From Phanerochaete sordida (Eukaryota > Basidiomycota > Agaricomycetes > Polyporales > Phanerochaetaceae), in assembly GCA_019973155.2 (NCBI GenBank), contig BPQB01000004.1:992001-1056000 (forward strand): a stretch of DNA of 64,000 nt, in the 5' to 3' direction. The position numbers and the translations under genes were made by a program. Under the pieces are notes generated by a model. The model saw only the letters and a program-made list of their open reading frames with translations, was not told where the DNA came from and made no database searches. Shown one piece after another: positions 57,278 through 64,000 of the stretch. Each line of letters starts with the position of its first letter. The first letter of the stretch is position 1.

Positions 57278-58089
57278 GGGGCAGTGTCGCGTCTGTGCAG
57301 CTATCTGGCATTGCTATTGTTATCGATTTCGCTTCGGACACAGGCCGGATATGTGGGCGCCGCACAGAATCTGTGGTCCTGGGACGGCTGCGTGCTTTGC
57401 TCGGCGCGTGATGGCTCAGGTCCGGGTCCTTGGGTGAGATGTGCCACGATGGACCACCGCGAGGACGTCGCTAGGCGAGTCGGAAGACATTGCGCAGACA
57501 ATAGTCTACTCCTGAACGTGGGAGCGCAACAACACCTGCCTTTTCTGCTCAGCGCCGGCCTGTCACTTCGAGCTCGCGCTGGGAGCGGTATGTTCAGCAT
57601 CATGATCTTCCGTGTACTTACAAGGATGCGCGAGACCTTGTACTCTTGCTCGCCGCGGTACGATTGGGGTTGAAATATTCTGCAATGTGAGTGTGTGGGC
57701 GCATATGTGGTCACTAGCACTAATGCGAGTTGCCTCAGTTGCTGTAGCTCCTCTCGGACTGGTAAGCCTTGCGCGTGCCACCGTAAATGCCACCCACTCG
57801 GACTGCGGACACAAGCACGCATGGCCCCGGAACGATCGCAAGAAGGCACTCAAGGTTTGACGCATTGCCGAACGGTGGTTACGGCCTGTCAGATATGCTC
57901 CAGCGTCATGAAGAGAGTTTACAATTGGCATTGACAGCCCTTTGAACGCGCGGCTGCTGCGGGCCAACCTCGCGGGACAAGGACGTCCGCGCAGAGGCAG
58001 GAGGCAATGCACGGGTATAAGGCTCGTCCGGCCCCTGTGCGAGCTCGCACAATCGTCCATCATACCCACCCAGTATCTCGCTCGACACC
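57278..58089. other. Promoter region of pseudokinase gene 1
   Basis: About 800 bp. Contains a 28-base block at 57885-57912 that is repeated with two mismatches at 60973-61000 upstream of gene 2, and a TATAAGG at 58016-58022. No coding sequence supported. Confidence 0.6.
57885..58022 (+). promoter_or_regulatory. Promoter module shared with pseudokinase gene 2, copy A
   Basis: The block at 57885-57912 (cctgtcagatatgctccagc gtcatgaa) is followed by ggcattgac, then gacaaggac, then ggcaatgcacgggtataagg. Order and spacing match copy B at 60973-61104. The TATA is 74 bp before the ATG. Confidence 0.65.
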
Positions 58090-60547
58090 ATGGGATTTTG
58101 GACGCGGGCTACGTCCCGACCCGCCGTTACAGCAGTAGAACTTGGTACCGCCGCAGCGAGCATGGGCCCCACACCCGTCGCCGGAGTGTTCCAGCTTCTT
58201 AAGCAAATCCAGCAGATCGCACGGGATACGAAAAACAGCAAGGTGCGCTGGGGTAACTGTCTGCCGCTGCAGCATATTGACACCGGTATGTAGGCGGAAT
58301 GCGCGGAAGTTGCAGAGCTGTGCGAGCAGTACGCGGATGTGTTCGCTAAGCACGTCGAAGACATAAAGGGTACCGGGCTGCAAGAGCCTGTGAATGATGC
58401 CCAGAAGTGTGTGCGCTACCCTGTTGTGACCTGCATCTCCACTCACGAGCGAGGTACTGCAGAACACTCGCCGAAGCAAAAGCGAAGGTCGAGGTCTACA
58501 GTACTTGGACATTCTGGCGTACAATTTGTGCGACAAGCATCCATGGCCCGATGGTGTTTTGCTCACTTTGAGTAGGGTACCGTGAAACACTGGAGGCAGA
58601 CCTGAAAAAGAGCAAGAATGCCATCCAAGTGGCGAAGGACAAATACCTCGTGTGTTCATGCTCTCCGTCTAAGTCTGATACGGCATATAACTCATCGCGC
58701 TTCAGATCGCTGCCAGTGTGAGCGCCTGCAAGGACCGCTGTGCGAGGGCTGGGGACATGTTGCTTTGCACGGAACTCGCACAAGTCATGGCACTGCGGCT
58801 CGACCAGTCGCTTGCCGAATTGACTCCTGACGAAGCAAAGCAACTGGTCGAGCTATTGGAGAAGGTACGTGATCTGATCCTCCTATCCCAGCGCAGCTCA
58901 CGTCTCGCAGATGCTGGATGTCTTGGCCAGCTCAGACAACGGCAAGGACGCCAAGCAACATATCGGGAGCGCGATGATAGATCGGGCCGAGTTCAATGTC
59001 ATTGTCAAGCATATTGACCAAGCCCTGAAGGAAGTGCGAAGTTGGACTGGTGTACATCATGAATACAAGGTCCTCACTGGCCACATCAAGCTCAAGCAGC
59101 CCCTGCCCATCCCAAGCGACTCGCACTACACCGAGGTGTATCGTGGGTGGTATGCGAATACGCAGGAGGTGCGATCAACAGACGATCTGACGTCTGAGGC
59201 TCGCTAAAGAGGCACTGACAGGTAGCATTGAGGCGCTTCGTCCTGAGGTTGGACGCCAGCAAGGCTGTTTTCGTATGTATCTCACACGCTTTGGTGTTGA
59301 CGTAGTCCTGACATGGATTGACTCGAACAGCGCCTGCAGAAGGAGGTCACGATTTGGTCGCGACTTGTTCACCCTAACATTCTTCCTTTCATCGGCATCA
59401 TTGACGTAGAGATAGGTCGTCAAATGATCCCAGCCTTGGTTTGTCTCCCCGTGGTTTACGGCAGCAATTACTAACGGGATTTTTCTCCAGGTATCACCGT
59501 GGCAGGAGAATGGCAATATTGTGAAGTAAGTCAAAATTAATATCTATGCATAAATCGGCTGCTCGAGCCTTGTGTTCAGTTATACGCAATACCATGTCGA
59601 CTACAACAGATTCAACCTGGTACGTATATGTCACGTGCGTATCTTGGAGCGTGACTTCTCACGACGGCCCGGGTGCCCATGTTCTTGTAGCTTGCTGGGG
59701 CCGCTGCAGGCCTCGATTACCTACATAGTCAAGGATATGCTCACGGAAATGGTGAGTCTCGGTCGATAATCTTACATGTCAAATACAGTCCGCTGACGAT
59801 CGCATCCACAGTCAAAGGGGTATGTCGTATCACTCCACAGAACGCGCTGACCGTACTGACCACGCAATTTATCTTGAACCGGAAAATCATCAGTCTAATA
59901 TCCTCGTTAGAGCCGTCACGGAAAAGGTGAGTTTGAATGTGAGCTCAAATGCGTGAATGACTAAAATTGTGTGGTAGGTCGAAGCTGTAGTCGCAGACTT
60001 TCACATGGCGAAAATCATGCAGGACGACCTCACCAAGGACCAGTCCGTCGCGAATACAACAACACGAGACACCGCACACAACTGGATGGCTCCGGAGCTC
60101 TTTGCCCCGCCTGAGGTGCATGAGGAGCCCACAGCTGAGGGAACGGAGGTCATGAAGAGTGTAGAGGTCACGAGCACTGAAAAGTTCAAGGCACAAGAGG
60201 TCAAGCCGACCGCCAAGAGCGACGTGTGGTCCCTCGGGATGGTCATCCTAGAAGTCCTTACGGGCATGGAACCTTTCCAGAAGCGCATTCAGATAGGAAG
60301 CGAAACGCGCATCAAGAAGGTGAACCCCAGCACGATCCCTGGACTCGTGGCACAAGGGATAACGCCTGAGCGCCCTGTCGGAAATTACTGGATTACGGAC
60401 CCAGTATGGGAGCACCTGAAGCATCAGTGCTGGCAGAAGAAGCCGGAGCTTCGCTCAGACATGGCGACAGTGCACAAGCGTTTGTTAGAACTCGCCGCTG
60501 CCCATGACGTCGCACATCCCCCTCAAGTCCAGCTCGTTACAGTTTAG
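58090..60547 (+). CDS. MLKL-like pseudokinase 1 (N-terminal helical bundle plus degenerate kinase domain)
   Basis: Many small exons. The N-terminus MGFWTRATSRPAVTAVELGT, then MGPTPVAGVFQLLKQIQQIA, is followed by helices ECAEVAELCEQYADVFAKHV, LQEPVNDAQKTLAEAKAKVE, VYSTWTFWRYRETLEADLKK, a pattern like MLKL/HeLo-type four-helix bundles. Two more helices (ALRLDQSLAELTPDEAKQLV; DRAEFNVIVKHIDQALKEVR) form a brace-like linker. The kinase fold starts at PIPSDSHYTEVYRGWYA without a glycine loop. Beta3 is VALRRF (Arg for Lys, codon 59231). HRD is HGN (59742-59750) in YAHGNVKGSNILV. DFG is DFH (59996-60004). WMAPELF and SDVWSLGMVILEVLTG keep the kinase core. Stop TAG at 60545-60547. Catalysis is therefore unlikely; a signalling or membrane-active switch is inferred from family resemblance. 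Confidence 0.8.
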
Positions 60548-61163
60548 TATTATATTACAGTGTCTACCCACGAAACGTTACGCATCGCTGCATACGATTT
60601 GCCCTCCCATGAGATGCACTGTGTTCAACCGTGGCTGCTCTGGCTGGCATTCGTCCGGAATCTGGCCATCATAGATACCTTCCATATTTATCGCAGCACT
60701 TTGTGATATGATCAGGAGCGCTTCCCCTGGATACCTTGTACTCGAAAACGACGAGGTTCGAGCTATTGTCCGATATATAGGTCTGTGGACACATGTGTGC
60801 CAGTTGCTGAGACTAACCCGAATTATTGTTGTGCGGCAGCCTACGCCCAACGCCGCTGCTGTGGCCTGGCTGGACATCATAGCTCCAGCGCTGGTGGTAC
60901 AATAAGAACTTCCCGCAGTACCCACGCAGAATGCAGAGGGCCATCCGCTTACGGCGGAGGCGGTGCTTGCAACCTGCCAGATATGCTCGAGCGTCATGAA
61001 AACCCTGACAGCTGGCGTTGACATCGCGTCGCGCGCGACACGGACCGAGTGCGCGTGAGACAAGGACAGCCGCCTCGAGGCCGGGGCAATGCAGGTGTAT
61101 AAGGATCGCCGGGACGCGCAGGCAGTACATGCACAGTTCCCTCTCCGCGCACGACCACACAGC
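60548..61163. other. Spacer between the two pseudokinase genes
   Basis: Holds the 3' flank of gene 1, including a 16-base word at 60672-60687 that recurs after gene 2, and the promoter of gene 2. No coding sequence supported. Confidence 0.6.
60973..61104 (+). promoter_or_regulatory. Promoter module shared with pseudokinase gene 1, copy B
   Basis: cctgccagatatgctcgagc gtcatgaa at 60973-61000, then ggcgttgac, gacaaggac and ggcaatgcaggtgtataagg. TATAAGG at 61098-61104 lies 66 bp before the ATG. Confidence 0.65.
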
Positions 61164-63447
61164 ATGACGCTGTCGACGTTCATCACCCACCCGTACGCCG
61201 TGAACGCTGTCAACGCCGCGAGCGGCGTCGCCAGCCTCTCGCCCATCCCTGGCGTCTCCGTCGTACCCTCGCTCATACAGCAGATACAGCAGATCGTGAA
61301 GGAGGCGAAGAACAACCAGGTGCGCCACGATAAATCCCTTTTCTTTGTCGCCCCCTTCTGACGCACCTGGGCGAGCAGGAGGCATGCCAGACGCTGGCAG
61401 AGAAATGCTCAAACTACGGCGAGATGTTCGCGAAGCACTACCACGAGATCCAGGGCACCGCGATGCATGCACCTGTCAAGGATGCAGAAAGGTGCGCGCG
61501 GCATTCTCTGTGGCTCTCCAAGCTTTCTTATACGGCAAACGCAGATTGCTCAGAGAAGCTGCGGAGAAGCTGCAAGTGTACAGCAACTGGGGCTTCTGGC
61601 GCACTTTATGTGAGTATGTAGCGCGTCTTCATGGGCAATTCTAATGCTTTGCACAGTCAATGGCGATAAGATGCAAGCCGATCTGAAGGCCAGCGCCGCC
61701 ACTCTCGATAGTGCCATGGCGGACTTCAGCGTAAGTAGCTGGTGGACCGGCCCAAGCGGACTAGCAAGGTGCTGATAAAGTATTAGGTCACTGGCACTAT
61801 ACGCAACTATACCGAGGTGAGGACTATGAACGTCAATGTCAGCGCACAGTTGGCCGAACTTCAAGACGGCGTGAGCGAGCTCCTCCAACGCAGGGGCAGC
61901 GCGTCGACTGAGGACGACATTATATTTGCGCAAAAGGCGAAGCAGGTATTTTCTTTCGCCCGCATCTCCTTATTGTCTTCTCTGATGATCTCCAACAGCT
62001 GCTTGCGACCGCTGACGACTCCAGGCTCGAGATCGCGGGCATGCAAGTGAACCAGACGCAGTTCAACGTGATCGTGAAGGAGATCACCAAGACCCTGAAG
62101 CAAGTGCAAGGACGCACTGGCGTGGAACACAACCTCACTGTACTGGAAGACAAAGTTACACTCAGATCGACCATACCGATCCCCAGCGAATCTCACTACA
62201 CGGAGGTCTATCAAGGGTACTATCAGTTCACGCAGCTAGTAAGCTCGTTCCTACGAATGTGATTAAAATCGTTGATGAACATGGAATTGGGTAGGTTGCG
62301 GTACGGTGCTTCCGTAACAAGACCGATTCAGAAAAAGCAGTCAAGGTACGCCTGGCCATCTTTTGGCCTTGCATATATCCATACAAGCACGATCGTGACG
62401 ATGTTATGCAGCGCTTCAAGAGAGAGACCGAACGGTGGTCGCAACTCCACCACAAGCACGTTCAGCCTCTTATCGGCATCATGTACGTTACGATTAGCAA
62501 AGACCTGACCAACGCGGCGCTGGTACGACATTCCACCTTCGTCCTGATAGGGTGTTCATCTGGCACTGCGGCAGGTATCGCCGTGGCAAGAAGGAGGCAA
62601 TATCCGGCAGTAAGCGTCAGTATAGGTGCTCGGATGCGCATACTGATGTGTCCAAAGATTCATTCAGGAACATGTTACACACAATAGGTATTACCTGGTA
62701 TGTGGGTACCATCTCCGACTGATCTAGCTGTGCTCATATTGCGCTAGCTTGCAGGAGCTGCGTCAGGACTCGACTATCTACATAGTCAGGGGATGTCACA
62801 CGGTAACAGTAAGTGTTGCACAATTATCTATATCGCCTTGTACTGACTAACTGTTCGCAGTTCGAGGGGTGCGTGAACCGACTTGGCTCGAGACGCATTG
62901 ATCTGACCTGGCTTCTATTACCAGACGAATGTTCTGATCACCGCTGAGGCAGGTCGCTCAGCATTCTACTATCTCCAGCCCCGATTGACATGCTCTCTAG
63001 GGCGAAGCTGTCATCTCCGACTTCCACATGTCAAAAATCATGAGCGATCTCACCAAAGACTCGTCTGCGATGCACACCGTGACTCGCGACACCTCGCCCC
63101 GCTGGTCGGCGCCAGAGCTCATGATGGGGCAGAACAAGACACCGAACCCGAAAAGCGACGTGTGGTCCTTCGGGATGGTCATCCTGGAGGTCCTGACGGA
63201 CGAGTTCCCGTACGCGAGCTGCAAGAACCCGAACCAGGTCCCCATCATGCTCATCCAGCGGAAAATGCCGCCGCGCCCGCAGCAGAACCACTGGGTCACG
63301 GACCCGGTTTGGCGCCTCATGGAGGACTGCTGGCGGATGGACACCGAGATTGCGCTGCGCCCGGACATGGCGACCGTGCGCGACCGCTTGGCAGAAGCCG
63401 CCGACGACTACGCCACGCGACCACCGCCCATCCCCCAAGAGATATGA
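61164..63447 (+). CDS. MLKL-like pseudokinase 2 (tandem paralogue)
   Basis: Start MTLSTFITHPYAVNAVNAAS, then VSVVPSLIQQIQQIVKEAKN. Helices EACQTLAEKCSNYGEMFAKH, EAAEKLQVYSNWGFWRTL and DLKASAATLDSAMADFSV correspond to the bundle of gene 1. The linker includes LAELQDGVSELLQRRGS and NQTQFNVIVKEITKTLKQVQ. The kinase region begins PIPSESHYTEVYQGYYQFTQ. Beta3 is VAVRCF (Arg for Lys). The catalytic loop is MSHGNIRGTNVLI (HRD to HGN, and the loop Lys also replaced by Arg). DFG is DFH at 63019-63027. WSAPELM and DVWSFGMVILEVLTDEFP follow, and the end is PPPIPQEI with TGA at 63445-63447. Intron positions match gene 1, including an 8-base exon at 62861-62868. One intron (from 62949) appears to use a GC donor. 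Confidence 0.8.
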
Positions 63448-63715
63448 GCATGTCAAGTAACTCTGGAGTTTCTCACACCCATCCCCCACACTCACTCTCG
63501 GATAAGTTTCGCTGCTCTTCACGGTCTGGGTTCCTAGATACCTTCCATATGCGGCATAGGATACTTCTCTGATACCATCATACTCGTCCCCGATCACCTC
63601 TAGATTTCTTGAGCGCCGAGCTCTGGCAGAGGCTTGTAATTTAAATCATGACCTGCTGAACCACATCCTTCTCAGTCTCTTCACGCGTGCACGCCCCCAC
63701 GACCGACACGGACCC
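63448..63715. other. 3' flank of pseudokinase gene 2 and next promoter
   Basis: Contains tagataccttccatat at 63535-63550, identical to 60672-60687 after gene 1. Confidence 0.6.
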
Positions 63716-64000
63716 ATGGCGGTCTCTCTAAAAGCCGAGCCGAAGGAGACGACCATCCCCGCGCCCGCGAAGCCCAAGGTCGACGAGGGCGAGCGCAAAA
63801 AGGCCCTCGAGGTCATCTCAAAGTTCCGCCAGGCGACAGCATGGCAGGTGCACCGTTGGCCGCTGGAAAAGAAGACCGTGGACCACAAGACAAAGATACA
63901 CCTGCCGCGGTCGTACCTCGCCACGGCCGGGGAGGACGTCAAGACCGTGTGGGCGGGCTCTGACCTCAACCAGATCGTGCACCAGCACTACTTCGATGCC
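63716..64000 (+). CDS. 5' end of an unrecognised gene, cut by the window edge
   Basis: Open frame from ATG at 63716 to the last base: MAVSLKAEPKETTIPAPAKP, KVDEGERKKALEVISKFRQA, TAWQVHRWPLEKKTVDHKTK, IHLPRSYLATAGEDVKTVWA and onward to the end. No stop or intron is seen in 285 bases. The N-terminus is Lys/Pro/Glu-rich and without a signal peptide. I do not recognise the family. Confidence 0.55.
   Translation, partial: MAVSLKAEPKETTIPAPAKPKVDEGERKKALEVISKFRQATAWQVHRWPLEKKTVDHKTKIHLPRSYLATAGEDVKTVWAGSDLNQIVHQHYFDA

Noticed and set aside
60578..61366. Minus-strand frame of about 262 codons between the pseudokinase genes
   Set aside because: Overlaps the shared promoter module and the start of gene 2 on the other strand; no recognisable domain.

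Overview
This is a 64-kb nuclear window from a filamentous basidiomycete, almost certainly a white-rot Agaricomycete in or near the Polyporales. The evidence is many 45-75 bp GT-AG introns, CpG-rich DNA, intron-bearing nuclear tRNA genes, and a class II manganese peroxidase with the features of the long Phanerochaete-type enzyme. CipC-like (DUF3759) proteins, a fungal DHA2-type transporter and basidiomycete-style Zn2Cys6 regulators fit this. I found no bacterial, viral, CRISPR or intact transposon sequence.

Layout. 1-2779: 3' part of a fungal_trans regulator (+). 2780-6517: gene-poor. 6518-8875: unknown Ser/Pro-rich protein (-). 8876-15327: about 6.4 kb of GC/CpG-rich DNA with no convincing gene. 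15328-17745: two unknown proteins (+). 18600-21825: full-length Zn2Cys6 paralogue of the first regulator (+). 22542-23327: unknown basic protein (-). 24557-31396: a housekeeping block of PRP3 (-), uL16m (+), an unknown conserved-looking protein (-) and DCP1 (+), arranged as two divergent pairs with short shared promoters. 32448-34777: tandem CipC-like genes (+). 35099-38202: a single-pass membrane protein and a coiled-coil protein (both -). 38986-39069: intron-bearing tRNA-Asp (-). 39443-43180: an extended SDR reductase and a repeat-rich secreted protein (+). 43741-44914: eIF3g (-). 45027-45115: intron-bearing tRNA-Tyr (+), followed by a tRNA 3'-end copy that includes CCA. 46863-48390: manganese peroxidase (+), converging on cystathionine gamma-lyase (48644-50106, -). 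50920-53230: a small Cys-rich protein and a tocopherol-cyclase-like protein (both -). 53675-57277: a small secreted protein and a DHA2 MFS transporter (+). 58090-63447: two tandem pseudokinase genes. 63716-64000: 5' end of an unrecognised gene (+).

The most unusual locus is 58090-63447. Both proteins have an N-terminal helical region resembling the four-helix bundle of MLKL/HeLo-like membrane-active proteins, a helical linker, and a protein-kinase fold. In both, the beta3 lysine is arginine, HRD is HGN and DFG is DFH. That is an MLKL-like layout, duplicated in tandem together with its promoter and 3' flank. A role in programmed cell death or self/non-self responses is inference.

The genes otherwise do not form an obvious pathway. 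Lignin attack (MnP) and stress or xenobiotic handling (CipC-like, SDR, MFS) are accessory functions set among core RNA-processing and translation genes. Gene models were built by eye from splice signals and frame continuity. Outer boundaries are generally firmer than some internal junctions.
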